The notes below the pieces were generated by a model. The model made no database searches. It was not told the origin of the DNA and saw only the letters and a program-made list of their open reading frames with translations. Positions 12,641 to 25,181 of a DNA stretch of 64,000 nucleotides are shown here, in pieces. The position numbers and the translations under genes were made by a program. Within the stretch, counting starts at the first letter, position 1; each line of letters opens with the position of its first letter. Source of the stretch: Actinostola sp. cb2023 (taxonomy: Eukaryota > Cnidaria > Anthozoa > Actiniaria > Actinostolidae); assembly GCA_033675265.1 (NCBI GenBank), contig JAUJYZ010000228.1:229501-293500 (forward strand), in the 5' to 3' direction.

Positions 12641-13345
12641 ATCACAGGGAGAGGGGTTAACTCCCGTTAATTTAGGATAGGGGTGTGCCGCAGATATGTC
12701 CAAACCCCGACCCTATTTAAGGATTACAAATCGGAAAATTCGTACCCTTTCCAAGGATTGTCACTGAAATCTATAAACCCAATTTAAGGAATAAGTAAAT
12801 ACTATTCCTTTGGAAATCGCTAATACGGTCGTAATACAAGAAATACATACGCGGTCTCAGTTACGCTAAGCGGAATTTATGGATTGATTTGATAGTGAAA
12901 AAGCAAAATATGGTACCCAATTTAAGGATCTGGAGGTTCAAAAACCATACCCTAAAGGGCGGCACATACCTAATATTTATACATATGAAGTATAAAGTAT
13001 ATAAAAGAAGGCAGGCAACTTCTAATGTCCTGAAAGCGTTACTAAACGTTTCGACCTTCTGTCTTCATCAGTAATAAAAAATAAAAATAATGAAAATGGT
13101 AAAAATATGTACAAATATGTACAGGGTGAAAGTGAGAGAGTACATATTTGTATACACCTATTCCAAATATCGTTGTCCGGTCCAAAAGCAACAAGCAAGC
13201 GACACGACGCGAGCGTGTCCAGTGGAAGAAAAAAGCGGGGAAAATTTACAACATTTTTCATTGGCTAATACAAACTATGAAATACCGCTCTGTATTTCAT
13301 AGAAATGGTGAGCTCTGATTGGCTGAGATGTAATATGTATAGGAT
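12641..13345. other. Gene-free stretch between satellite arms
   Basis: Phrases such as GGGTGTGCCGCAGATATGTC and ACCCTATTTAAGGA at 12680-12720 look like a dispersed repeat. A PLE-type hammerhead core on the minus strand is listed separately at 13047-13071. No gene is supported. Confidence 0.45.
13047..13071 (-). ncRNA. Hammerhead ribozyme-like core (PLE terminus remnant)
   Basis: On the minus strand the sequence reads CTGATGA, a short stem-loop (GAC-AGAAG-GTC), then GAAACG. These are the conserved core boxes CUGAUGA and GAAA of a hammerhead, spaced as in Penelope-like element termini. The outer helices were not verified, so activity is unknown. Confidence 0.45.
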
Positions 13346-13726
13346 AATCCCCTGTATTCCCATGTATTCCCATGTATTCTCCTGTATTCCCATGTATTCT
13401 CCTGTATTCCCATGTATTCCCATGTATTCCCCTGTATTCCCCTGTATTCCCCTGTATTCCCATGTATTCCCCTGTATTCCCCTGTATTCCTATGTACTCC
13501 CCTGTATTCCCATGTATTCCCCTGTATTCCCATGTATTCTCCTGCATTCCCATGTATTCCTCTGTATTCCCCTGTATTCCTATGTATTCCCCTGTATTCC
13601 CCTGTATTCCCCTGTATTCCCCTGTATTCCTATGTACTCCCCTGTATTCCCATGTATTCCCCTGTATTCCCATGTATTCTCCTGCATTCCCATGTATTCC
13701 TCTGTATTCCCATATATTCCCCTGTA
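13346..13726. repeat. 10/20-bp minisatellite (CATGTATTCC / CCTGTATTCC)
   Basis: About 38 units of ten bases alternate between CCTGTATTCC, CATGTATTCC and variants. Long frames on both strands (about 150-240 codons) arise because several phases lack stops. They are repeat artefacts. Confidence 0.97.
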
Positions 13727-14450
13727 CATGCATTCTACTCCTTTCTTCTTTCTCTCATTTTTTTAACATCCATTTCTACATACATCCCACTTTGTTCTTC
13801 TTTCTCTCTAGCTTATTTCTATCATTTCTTTCTCTACTTGTCACTCTAGTTTTTCTACATACATTCTACTTCCCTCTTCTTAATCCTCTTCCTTTTAATT
13901 CATTCATCCCGTGTTGTGTTGCACCTTTCCTTCACTTTGCTTTCGTTCCTTTCGCTCCCTCCAGCTCTAACCCTCACATTCACTCTACCGCCCCTCGTTC
14001 CTCTCTTTGTCCCATGTCCCAACCTTCTATTCCAGCTTTCTCTTCCCTGAAGTGTGGAACTCATGCCCTCCTTATCGACATTCTCTCCCCAGTCCTCTCC
14101 CCCTAGCGCCCGCCCATAAATCCATGCCCTCATCCATTCGCTTTTCTCCCGCATCCCAGCTCTCCCCCTCCTATAAATTTACACTCTCATCCATTTCCCA
14201 TTTTTCCATGAACGTCTGCCCTCCCTCTGTGGGCATCGCCCTTGTCTTTATTGTCCCTCTTTCCTTACTGTCTCTAGCCCCTTTCTAACATCATCCCCAG
14301 CAGTTTAAAACTTTCCTTCTCCCATCGCCTCTGTCCCTAGTCCCCTTTCACCTATCCCTCACCTCATCCCCAGTACCTCCTCACACACTCTGACTGTAGA
14401 CTGCCAACGCAATCCCTCTGGATTAACCAGTCCATTATCAAAAATAATTT
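13727..14450. other. Pyrimidine-rich gene-free stretch
   Basis: The plus strand is strongly T/C rich (many CCCTC, TTCTC and CCTCATCC runs). There is no conserved protein signal in any frame and no repeat unit of fixed length. Confidence 0.45.
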
Positions 14451-14887
14451 CTCTCACTCTCTATCATTCTATACTAACACTGCACTGCACTACCACACTC
14501 ATTTGCCTTTATTAATTGTTCAAATTTGTTCCCCTTTGTCTTTTCTTCTATTTCCACCCCACACTTTAAAATTACTTCACCCCTCGCCCGCGTTGGCCTG
14601 AATACCTCGCTAACTCTATCGCTCTGGTATAGCCACTGGTCGATTTTCAAAACAGGGGAATACATAGGAATACATGCATAGGAAAATCGGCTAGTGGCTA
14701 TACCAGAGCGATAGAGTTAGCGAGGTATTCAGGCCAACGCGGGCGAGGGGTGAAGTAATTTTAAAGTGTGGGGTGGAAATAGAAGAAACGACGTACCAAG
14801 GGGAACGAATGTGAAAAATGAATAAAGGCAAATGAGTGTGGTAGTGCAGTGCAGTGTTAGTATAGAATGATAGAGAGTGAGAGAAAT
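14451..14887. repeat. Long hairpin: ~190-bp near-perfect inverted repeat
   Basis: The left arm, about 14451-14648, holds CATTCTATACTAACACTGCA and GAATACCTCGCTAACTCTAT. The right arm, about 14685-14887, is its reverse complement, with minor indels near 14520/14800. The loop of about 40 bp carries GGGGAATACATAGGAATACA, which resembles units of the 13346-13726 array. It sits roughly midway between the two inverted satellite arms. Confidence 0.85.
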
Positions 14888-15373
14888 TCTGACTCAAGAC
14901 ACTCATGGTTGCTTATATACCTTAGGAACAAATACGATCTGACCTTTTGGAACTAAGGTAGCTTAATTGAACCATCCTTTTTCCTAGAGCCTGCCTACGC
15001 AGGCTATAACTAAGGGATATACCCTAGTGTAATCAGTTTTAATTGACCCAGTAGTGTTACAGTTGTAAATGTTGTTACTACTTTAACCACCACTGGTAAA
15101 CACCCTGCAGTTAATTACATATAGAATTTATGCACTTTCTTTTAATATTTGCTAATATAGTAAACAGTGACATTCATTTAGCTTACATTAGTTTGTTTTC
15201 ATTTCCTGTAATATGTGTGCAGAACCAAATAAAAACTCTAAAAAATATGATTTATATATTTTTTTAATGCCAAAACTTACAATGTACTTGTAAGGTAATA
15301 CCAAGCTAATACTTTCATTAATTTATGAAATGGCTCAGGATTCTGTTGAATGTTGAGTAATAATCTTGAAGTA
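14888..15373. other. Gene-free AT-rich stretch
   Basis: No ORF, array or inverted repeat was noted. The next satellite arm begins at about 15374. Confidence 0.45.
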
Positions 15374-18070
15374 GGGTCAAGTATAGGTAAGTATAGCTAA
15401 GTAGGGCAAAGGATGGCCAAGTAGGGCTAATTATGGTCAAGTAGGGCAAAGTATAGGTAAGTAGGGCCAAGTATGGTCAAGTAGGGCAAAGTATAGGTAA
15501 GTATAGCTAAGTAGGGCAAAGGATGGCCAAGTAGGGGTAAGTATGGTCAAGTAGGGCAAAGTATAAGTAAGTAGGGCCAAGTAGTGCTAAGTATGGTAAA
15601 GTATGGCAAAGGATAGGTAAGTAGGGCTAAGTATGGCAAAGGATAAGTAAGTATGGCCAAGTTAAGGGCTAAGGATGGTAAAGTAGGGCAAAGTATAAGT
15701 AAGTATGACCAAATATAGCTAAGTATGGTCAAGTAGGGCAAAGTATGGGTAAGTAGGGCCAAGTAGGGCTAAGTATGGTAAAGTATGGCAAAGGATAGGA
15801 AAGTAGCGACAAGTAGGGCTAAGTATGGTAAAGTATGGCAAAGGATAGGTAAGTAGGGCCAAGTATGGCTAAGTATGGTAAAGTATGGTAAAGTATGGCA
15901 AAGTATAGGTAAGTAGGGCCAAGTAGGGATAAGTATGGTCAAGTAGGGCAAAGCATAGGTAAGTATAGCTAAGTCGGGCAAAGGATGGCCAAGTAGGGGT
16001 AAGTATGGTCAAGTAGGGCAAAGTATAAGTAACTAGGGCCAAGTAGGGCTAAGTATGGTAAAGTATGGCAAAGGATAGGTAAGTAGGGCCAAGTAGGGCT
16101 AAGTATGGCAAAGTATGGCAAAGGATAAGTAAGTATGGCCAAGTATAGCTAAGTAGGGCTAAGTATGGTCAAGTAGGGCAAAGTATAAGTAAGTAGGGCC
16201 AAGTAGGGCTAAGTATGGTCAAGTAGGGCAAAGTATAGGTAAGTAGGGCCAAGTAGGGCCAAGATAGGAAAGTAGGGCCAAGTAGGGCTAAGGATGGTAA
16301 AGTAGGGCAAAGTATAAGTAAGTATGGCCAAGGCCAAGTAGGGCTAAGTATGGTCAAGTAGGGTAAAGTATAGGTAAGTAGGGCCAAGTAGGACTAGGAA
16401 TGGTAAAGTATGGCAAAGGTATAGGTAAGTAGGGCCAAGTAGGGCAAGTAGGGCTAAGGATGGTAAAGTAGGGCAAAGTATAAGTAAAGTATGGCCAAGT
16501 ATAGCTAAGTAGGGCAAGTACTAGTATGGTCAAGTAGGGCAAAGTATAAGTAAGTAGGGCCAAGTAGGGCTAAGTATGGTCAAGTAGGGCAAAGTATAGG
16601 TAAGTAGGGCCAAGTAGGGCTAAGTAGGGCTGGTATGGTCAAGTAGGGCAAAGGATAGGTAAGTATATCTAAGTAGGGCAAAGGATGGCCAAGTAGGGTA
16701 AGTATGGTCAAGTAGGGCAAAGTATAGGTAAGTATATCTAAGTAGGGCAAAGGATGGCCAAGTAGGGCAAAGGATGGCCAAGTAGGGCTAAGTATGTTCA
16801 AGTAGGGCAAAGTATAGGTAAGTATATCTAAGTAGGGCAAAGGATAGGTAGGGCAAAGGATGGCCAAGTAGGGGTAAGTATGGTCAAGTAGGGCAAAGTA
16901 TAGGTAAGTATATCTAAGTAAGGCAAAGGATGGCCAAGTAGGGGTAAGTATGGTCAAGTAGGGCAAAGTATAGGTAAGTATATCTAAGTAGGGCAAAGGA
17001 TGGCCAAGTAGGGGTAAGTATGGTCAAGTAGGGCAAAGTATAGGTAAGTATATCTAAGTAGGGCAAAGGATGGCCAAGTAGGGGTAAGTATGGTCAAGTA
17101 GGGCAAAGTATAGGTAAGTAGGGCCAAGTAGGGCTAAGTATGGTAAAGTATGGCAAAGGATAGGTAAGTAGGGCCAAGTAGGGCTAAGTATGGTAAAGTA
17201 TGGCAAAGGATAGGTAAGTAGGGCCAAGTAGGGCTAAGTATGGTCAAGTAGGGCAAAGTATAGGTAAGTATAGCTAAGTCGGGCAAAGGATGGCAAAGGA
17301 TAAGTAAGTATGGCCAAGTAGGGCTAAGGATGGTAAAGTAGGGCAAAGTATAAGTAAGTATGGCCAAGTATAGCTAAGTAGGGCTAAGTATGGTCAAGTA
17401 GGGCAAAGTATAAGTAAGTAGGGCCAAGTAGGGCTAAGTATGGTAAAGTATGGCAAAGGATAGGTAAGTAGGGCCAAGTATGGCTAAGTATGGTAAAGTA
17501 TGGCAAAGTATAGGTAAGTAGGGCCAAGTAGGGCTAAGTATGGTCAAGTAGGGCAAAGTATAAGTAAGTAGGGCCAAGTAGGGCTAAGTATAGCTAAGTA
17601 GGGCAAAGTATAAGTAAATAGGGCCAAGTAGGGCTAAGTATGGTAAAGTATAGCAAAGGATAGGTAAGTAGGGCCAAGTAGGGCAAAGTAGGGCAAAGGA
17701 TAAGTAAGTAGGGCCAAGTAAGGCTAAGGATGGTAAAGTAGGGCAAAGTATAAGTAAGTATGGCCAAGTATAGCTAAGTAGGGCAAAGGATGGCCAAGTA
17801 GGGCAAAGTATAAATAAGTAGGGCTAAGGACGGTAAAGTAGGGCAAAGTATAGCTAAGTATAGCTAAGTAGGGCAAAGGATGGCCAAGTAGGGCAAAGTA
17901 TAAGTAAGTAGGGCTAAGGACGATAAAGTAGGGCAAAGTATACGTAAGTATAGCTAAGTAGGGCAAAGTATAAGTAAGTAGAGGTAAGTATGGACAAGTA
18001 GGGCAGAGTATGCGTAAGTAGAGTTAAGTAGGGACAAGTAAGGAAAAGTATACATGAGGATGACCAAGTA
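15374..18070 (-). repeat. ~2.7-kb array of the ~10-bp satellite (inverted orientation)
   Basis: Units AGGGCAAAGT, AGTAGGGCTA, AGTATGGTCA and AGTATAGCTA are the reverse complement of the units at 9722-12640. Both arms share the same family of variants and phrase order (for example the 70-71-residue artefact frames at 12016-12231 and 15547-15762 are almost identical), so long segments have been duplicated or exchanged between them. The array decays about 120 bp before the MAP10 start codon. Confidence 0.97.
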
Positions 18071-18197
18071 GGATAAGTAGTGTCATATATAGAAAATCAG
18101 GAGACTATATGGAGTATTAACATGAAGTACTAGCCGTCGAAGTGACCATCGTGTTAGTAACGAGGTATTTCAACAGTTATCTCGTTCCACTGCGGTT

Positions 18198-21100
18198 ATG
18201 GATATGACCGAGAGTTTGTTTTCCTTAGAAGTACACGTCGAAAGCGTAAATCGCTTGAAAGTTTCTTGTATAATCCCAGCAGTAAGCTTTCGTCTTTTGG
18301 ACTTTCCAACGCTGATTATACACTACGTCTCCCCGGGAAACGTCCAAAAACTACGCGAGAAATCCCACGTACATGGCATCACTAAGAACTACATAGAGGG
18401 TGAATTCAGGGACCGCTACGGGAATATCCCTATTGCTAAAGGAAAATCATGTCTTTTCAAAGCAAATATCTTAACTTTGCAAAGTCAACTGCAACACACA
18501 CCACTGTATGTCATGTTGCTAGACGTCTGGTCCAACAAGCCTAAATTAGTAGGGAGTACCATGATTCCTTTAAAGAATACTATTGATAAGATTGCAGCTG
18601 ATGTGGAGCGGTTAGGAGCCTCCGTGCCATCGATATCTCAACTAGAAGGGACATATGAGGTTTATAACCTCATGGGGTCAATTATAGGAAGTATTAACCT
18701 TGGTTTACGGGTTCTTAGCTTGGGAGGGTGCTTAGCACCTCATATTCCTGCTAAATCTATCATGACGAGAGCATCGGAAAAGAACATAGAGCATAAGGAA
18801 ACCAAAGTTGAAATTGACGAGGTTAATCTTGAGGTTATAGATGAAGAACTGAGCACAAAGCCATCAACAGTGCCAGTACTACAAAGTGCTGCAACTCAGA
18901 CCAATGTGCAAGTTCTAAAGGCCCCTAAATCAGTTGTGCATACAAGGTCACCTTATATGGAGGACACAGAGAGTGAGTGGGCAATCATCACTAATACAGT
19001 GTGCCCACCACCACTTTATTATCATTTCAAGTCACACACTGAAAATACTGGGAATAAAATTGAAAGAAATAAAGTTGAGGGGAATAATTGCAGTATTAGT
19101 CCTCACATTACTTCTGAGGATGTTGATTTTACATATTATAAACCTGATTTAGTTCAACCTGATGGAACCTGTGGGTGTGCGTCTGTCTATGTACAGACCG
19201 AGGGTGTCCAAGATAGTCAATCTAGTTTACCTGTGTCAAAGGAAGAATCCACTGAATGGCCTGAAATGGTTGGTACACGAATAAACTCTGAGGATCTTCC
19301 TCTGTTGAGTGCCTTGTTAGAGGAGCTTACTTATTTGAGAACTTGCAAAGGAGACACGAGGGAGACGGAATCCAGTAAGCCCTTGAAAGAACCTGTCACA
19401 GTTCCTCCTAAGGAACCACCAAACCTCAGAGAATGTTGCTCAAGGGCTATGGCTCAGAAATCTGCTGTCTCGAGAAACCAGAGAACTAAGATGGCAGTTC
19501 TTACACAGAAGAGAGTCAAATTCAAACAGACAAGTTTGACATACGGAATGACCAAGACACAGCTAATGCGGCTGGAAATGAATCAGAAAAGAAAACAACA
19601 AATTCCCAGATTGTGCACAGCAATTAACGAGGAGAAAAACACCTCTACATCACATGTGCCAAGTCATAAACAACTCAGTCAAGGAACTAAGTCTTCAGGT
19701 TCTCATGTGAAAAGAGATCTTGGTAGAACACACACTGTGTTTCCAAGACCAGGTGAAGCAGAAGAACGAAATGTGGTCTCTACTGAAGTCCAAACTGATA
19801 ACGGTAGGTGAACATGTTTATAAATAACAATTGTTATATCCTCATAGTCAAACTCATTTTCTCATTGGTCGAGAGCACGTCACGTGGCGGGCGTCAAATC
19901 TTGATAACTCCTGCACAGGCAATAAGTTTGCGTGATCGAAGCGTGAAAGGGGAATAAACGCAATGTATGATCAGGTCAAAGTCGATGGAAAATACTTGTG
20001 GCGCCGTTGTTAACAACAATTTTTTCAGTGTTGTGGGGATATAGCAAAACACTTAATGATGGAGTGCAATAGTCCCCTTCACAGTTCCCTGCGCCATCAG
20101 GTACTCAATCCTTTGCATCAAAGCAAGACCAACGGTGACCTTGCAATGATAGACAGAGACATGTGAATATTGTCCAAGGTCTCAAAAAGGTCTCTATCAT
20201 TGCAAGGTAACTGCTGGTCACGCTTTGCTACAAAGGCACAGCTACCTTTCAAGATGGCGCAGGGAACTGTGAAGGGGACTATTGTCTAGACTGGTTGGTC
20301 ATATGAAAGTGTTAACCCCTATCTTGTTGCTGAGCCACTACTTAATTCACATCACCATACATTCAGTGTATTCAGCTTATTTCGTAGGACTGTGACAAAC
20401 CATGGCACACAGCAGACACAACATGGTCACGGCACATTCATTCTAACACAACAGTCATGTGAAATGTGCTGTACTAGGGTGGGTGAGGCACTCGTCCAAA
20501 TACACATTACCTACATTGTGTGTGAATATTAAACTTGTTATCCAACATTTTATTACCCAATAGACTTTACAATGGTTATAACCAAGGATGAGAATGATGC
20601 TATACCAGATGGTAGTAGTACCAGAAGTATTATGAGCAGCCCGAACAGTGTGGATATCTACTTGCCTCAAATGGAAGGTACCACAATTATACTGGTATCC
20701 CAGGGGGGTGGGGGAGTGTAAATTATGGGTTTTGGTATCACTTAGGATGTTCACGACGGAACACCTATATTTTTAGCCATCAAGGTATCGTTCAGGATTG
20801 TTTGCGAAGAAAAACGACCTACATGTATATAAACATGTAAAAAAAACATGTATATTGATTCCACAATTATATCACGGTCGTATGAACCAGTTTGACGACC
20901 ACAAATCTTATAACAACTCAGGTTTATTCGGCTTATAGCATTACTGTTGCTCTTTGCCTTTGCTTATGCTTTAATATGCTATTCGATCTACATGTATGAA
21001 AAGAATAAAATGATACAATTTATAACTTCTTTACATACAAATTCTACGATCAGTCAATTGAACTCTTCTATAATTTTACAATCATTGTTACTTACTTTGT

Positions 21101-21463
21101 GGCGGGTCTTAATAAGGTTCCATGTTCATACTGGTTAGCTGTTTCATTTTCATTTCCCGGTTAGCAAACTTAAATGACTTGTTGAATCTCGGTAAACTTA
21201 TTGCTGATTGAAACATGATCTACTTACTTGTTATGAATTATAATGCAGTTATTAATAATTACCGGTAACTTATTGTTCTGATTACTTAACAAAACATATA
21301 TTGTGTTGGCAGTCTAGACCGATCAGGCTGGAAATCTGCAATATTTCTGGTTTAGAATGGTATCTTTTAGGGAAAATCACTTGAGCCACGCCGAGAATGG
21401 TCTCCTTTAGGGGTTTAATTCAAATTTTATGACAATAATCCCACCCATTTCATCTGGGAAGGA

Positions 21464-21500
<37 letters not shown>

Positions 21501-22489
21501 ATGGGAGTCCCCCCCCCCCCCCCGATGGGAGTTTCCCCCCCCCCCCCCCGATGGGAGTCCCCCCCCCCCCCCCCCCCCCCCCCGATGGGAGTCCCCCCCC
21601 CCCCCCCGGGACTGGTATATATGTTGTAGGTGATGTTTTCCTATGTAATTGTTTTTTAGGAGAGTCAGATGCTAGTGGTGTCTTTGATGTTACTAATTTA
21701 GATGCCGAAGATCGATTTGCACCTTACTCAACCTATAAGAAATATGGCCACACAGGAATCCCAGACCTACCAGCTACCAGGAAAAGTCCTGACCAATCAG
21801 AGCCAACAGGGAAAAGTCTCCACCAATCAGATTTGACCAGGAAAAGTCTTGACCAATCAGATTCAATGAAGAAAAGTCCTGACCAATCAGAGCCAAGTCT
21901 CCACCAATCAGATATGACCAGCAAAAGTCCTGACCAATCAGAACCTACCAGAAGTAGTCCTGATCCACTAGGATCAGCCAGGAAAAGCCCAGAGCTTACT
22001 AGAAGAAGATCTGTGACTTCACAGATTATGAGATCTAGAACATCAACAGCCCTATCAATGTATTCTGATGATTTTGAGGAGTGTCCAGTGTGGGACTCGC
22101 CAGGCCCCTCTGAAGATGAATCCTCCAATAATTCTTCTTCTTCGTCATCAAAATCACACACATCTTATCATTCAGCTGACTCCCAGGCAACGAAGGACAA
22201 AGAGAGAGAAGCAAGGAATGACCACAACGAGCCAATCAAATCATACTATTCACCTCTAAAATCAAAGGACAAACACAGTAGTAGCAAAAGTAGCACGCCG
22301 GAAGAACGATCACTACCACCAGATGAACAACAGTGTTCAAAAACTACTGACACTAATAAAGAACACTTTTATGACTCTTTGAATTCTGAGAAGTCGAGGG
22401 GAGAACTGAGCGACAGTGAGAAAGAAGGAGAACAGAAAAATGTGTCACATTTGCCAAAACCTGCGAATGAGATGGGTTATACTTTTTGA
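18198..22489 (+). CDS. MAP10: Microtubule-associated protein 10 homologue (two exons)
   Basis: Exon 1 is 18198-19803 (donor GTAGGT) and exon 2 is 21660-22489 (acceptor after a T-rich tract, TTTTTTAG). Phases match (G|GA) and the joined frame gives about 811 residues. In vertebrates MAP10 stabilises microtubules and acts at the spindle and midbody in cytokinesis. The N-terminal ~185 residues carry the family signal: ESLFSLEVHVESV at the start, then PLYVMLLDVWS and IGSINLGLRVLSLGG. The rest is charged and low in complexity. Exon 2 adds six or so SPDQSEP / SLHQSD-type repeats and a Ser/Lys/Glu-rich tail. The start ATG follows an in-frame stop-rich satellite border and is the first plausible one. 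A poly-C tract sits just before the exon 2 acceptor. The annotation is by remembered similarity and is firmest for the N-terminus. Confidence 0.8.
20067..20285. mobile_element. 219-bp MITE in the MAP10 intron
   Basis: The left tip ATAGTCCCCTTCACAGTTCC is mirrored at the right end (GGGAACTGTGAAGGGGACTAT). Inner matches (CCTTGCAATGATAGA against TCTATCATTGCAAGG) show the inverted repeats run about 90 bp with interruptions. No ORF. Confidence 0.8.
20286..21463. other. MAP10 intron, remaining part
   Basis: AT-rich with short ORFs only. A phrase at 21311-21410 repeats TAGAATGGTATCTTTTAGGG / GAGAATGGTCTCCTTTAGGG loosely. No other feature is supported. Confidence 0.4.
21464..21608 (+). repeat. Poly-C blocks separated by GATGGGAGT
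   Basis: Five C-runs, the longest of about 34 bases (21465-21499), are separated by CGATGGGAGT spacers. They lie 52 bp upstream of the MAP10 exon 2 acceptor. Exact run lengths are likely to be unreliable in any assembly. The complementary strand is a string of G-runs able to form quadruplexes. Confidence 0.95.
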
Positions 22490-22518
22490 AAATACAAACT
22501 TTAAAACATTGAAACAAC

Positions 22519-22524
22519 AATAAA
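22519..22524 (+). promoter_or_regulatory. MAP10 polyadenylation signal
   Basis: AATAAA lies 30 bp after the MAP10 stop codon, in an AT-rich context. Position and motif fit a polyadenylation signal with a very short 3' UTR. Confidence 0.6.
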
Positions 22525-25181
22525 ATATTTATAATTTACAAACAGTAGTAATAATAATAATAACTTTATTTTGTATAGTACCAAAATCCTGAAGTTCTAA
22601 CGCACAGTACCATCAAACCATGGTTAATGGAGGGAGATGGTTAGGAAACCTTTTGTTATAATATTGTGTCTTCGTTCACTTTATTTAACCGATGGTTAAA
22701 TAAAGTGAACAAAGACCACAATCTTTTGTTTTACCATTGTTTTACCCTCATTGACTACGGCTGAGCGACTGGACCCAAACGTTTCTTTTGGCTGCTTATT
22801 CGAACTACTCCAATATATATTATAGATACTGAAATATTTCAAACAATAATCCAAGAGAAAGTTTACGTTCAGTTGTTTCTGATGAGGGAAAATACCATCA
22901 AAATCAAAGGAACAGAAATGGTACGAAAAGAATTAATTTTATTTAAAAATTCATAGTTTACACAATAATATTCTTTACATCTTTGTGTTTTTTTTTACAT
23001 TAACTCTTTCTCACATTATTACACTGTTATAACAAATTACACTGTTAGGTAATTCTTTTTATTTTGTGATTGATTGACAGCAAAAAGAACCAATATTATT
23101 ACTATGTGGACACCACGACAAAAATCTTGCAGTAAGTTTGCAATAGACTGCCATCAATAGTAAGCATCAAATATACTGAAAGGGGTTTCTTTGATGTCTT
23201 AAGTCTAACTTTGATTGCAGACTGCAGACTAGAAGTCAAGAAAAGGTTCAACTGATTTTATGTAACATGGCAATAGGTTATTAAAATGTATGACAATTTT
23301 TTTTCTTTTGAAAATTGATTACATATGAAGTGAATAGTGGGATGGTTCAGTATTTTGTGATTTGAGCTTCGCATTGGCGAGTTATAAAGGATTGAAATCG
23401 TGATATACTAATTCGGTGACGTCAGAGTGGGTTTAATTTATTATACAAAAGCGCCATTGTGCAAATTATTGACATTTTTTAATCTGGCAAAAAGTTTTCT
23501 ACAATAATTGATATACATGATGTTAATTTTGTTTTTCTATTTTCAGAAAAGAGTGCTGCTTGGAAAAATATGAATAAGTTACGGCAAAACCCACTGACGT
23601 CACTGAATTAGCATATCACGATTTCAATCCTTTATAACTCGCCAATGCGAAACTCAAATCAAAAAATACTGAACCATCCCACTATTCACTTCATACATTG
23701 TATGTAATCGATTTTCAAAAGAAAACATGTCATATACACTTTCAAGGTATCATGTGAGGTGCAGTATTGTAAGCTCAATCAATTTGGGTATTAGAAAACG
23801 ACCAACGAAATTGTGTCAATTTCCTTAATTTGCATAATATTTCTGCAATACCGCAGCTTAGTGAAGTTATCTACGTTGACGTGAGCATGCTTTACATTAC
23901 ACTGTGAATGTGTTAAAGCTAATTACCACAACATGTTAAGATTGTGACAGGCTGTATTCAATGTTGTACGATGGACAAAAGACTAGTACAATGAACATTG
24001 TAAAAAGTAGAAGCTTCTGCAGTCTTTTACAACAACGGTTTCTTAGAAGAGAAGTCAAATGTGAGGTAGATTTTAAAATAAGCTGCACAAATTAGTGGAG
24101 GTTTGTTGAGGTACGCTAATGCTGATTGGAAGCTAAATTCTCCTTGTGGCTCTTTGAATTCCAAAGGAGAATTTGGAATTTGATCACAAGTCACTTACTC
24201 TGTTCTTGCATGGAACTCTTCAATTTCAAGCATAGAGTCACATACAACTACAAAAGTCCAGAAAAATGTAAACATTGAACATATTATGCCATCTAAGGAG
24301 TACATATGTACGTACTGATTACGAACATCAAATGACACCAAGAACCATACTGTATGTTCAAGACTTAAATATTTTTCATTTTCTGTTCTATTTAGAACAG
24401 TTGAATGTATTTATTGTATTTATTGACTCTTATTTATTGACTCTTTGATTTCTCTTAACGTGTATTTTTATATTTTACGTCAGTAACAGTTGACCAAGCT
24501 GCAAGCTATGTTTAAATTCATTTGAACAAGCTGTGCATACTCTATTGCCTGGTACTACTGGTAAGTGTTATGTATCATGGTGCAAAAAAATAAAAATAAT
24601 AATTCATGATTATTATGAATAAAAGTTTATATTTCTTGTCATGAAGTACTAAAGTGATGGCATCACAAAATATTTTGTTTGTTCTTTTTATTTGAAAAGT
24701 TTGTTTTCCAATAGAACTTGTTGAAATATAAGCTGACAGAAAATTTTGGATCATTTTAAAAAATGGCCGAGATTTAGGACAGTGCATGTCAAAATATATT
24801 TTCAGCTCGGTTCATTCTGGTTGGAAAAATACGAAAATTTTTATGGGGAAATTCTGCATTTTGAATTCGAATATCTCTGAACTTAATGTTCCTACATGTA
24901 CATATAAATGAAATTTTGCCACTAGTCAAACAAAACATTGACATCTTTTCATGTGGGTTTCAAAACCACCCACTGAACTTTAAATAGTTACATCACTGTA
25001 GTTCTACTATTGTAAAGTTGCTAAGTCATAAATGAATATCAATTATTAGTTTATGACTTAACAACTTTACAATAGAAACAAGGGGGAAAAATTGGAGGAA
25101 ATTGGATGAATGAACTTATATTATAACACATGGACAGATGCTGTGGTAGGGCGCATCCAAGTACATGTAGGTTTTTAACTT
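22525..25181. other. Intergenic region between the convergent MAP10 and ITPK1
   Basis: It contains a perfect short hairpin at about 22672-22712 (GTTCACTTTATTTAACC mirrored), a degraded TTAA-type MITE at about 23298-23745 (listed separately) and a short hairpin at about 25009-25075. No coding frame is convincing. Confidence 0.5.
23298..23745. mobile_element. Degraded member of the TTAA MITE family
   Basis: The left arm has GAAGTGAATAGTGGGATGGT, CAGTATTTTGTGATTTGAGC and GAGTTATAAAGGATTGAAAT. The right arm (23600-23700) is the inverted copy. The same phrases occur in the copies at 40682 and 52357. The termini are eroded (left TTAAAATGTATGACA, right TGTCATATACACTTTCAA), so only the left TTAA survives. 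Confidence 0.7.

Noticed and set aside
13275..14106. ORFs of 145-244 codons on both strands, PCIPMYSPVF-type repeats
   Set aside because: The 10/20-bp array lacks stops in several frames on both strands. No unique sequence with homology.
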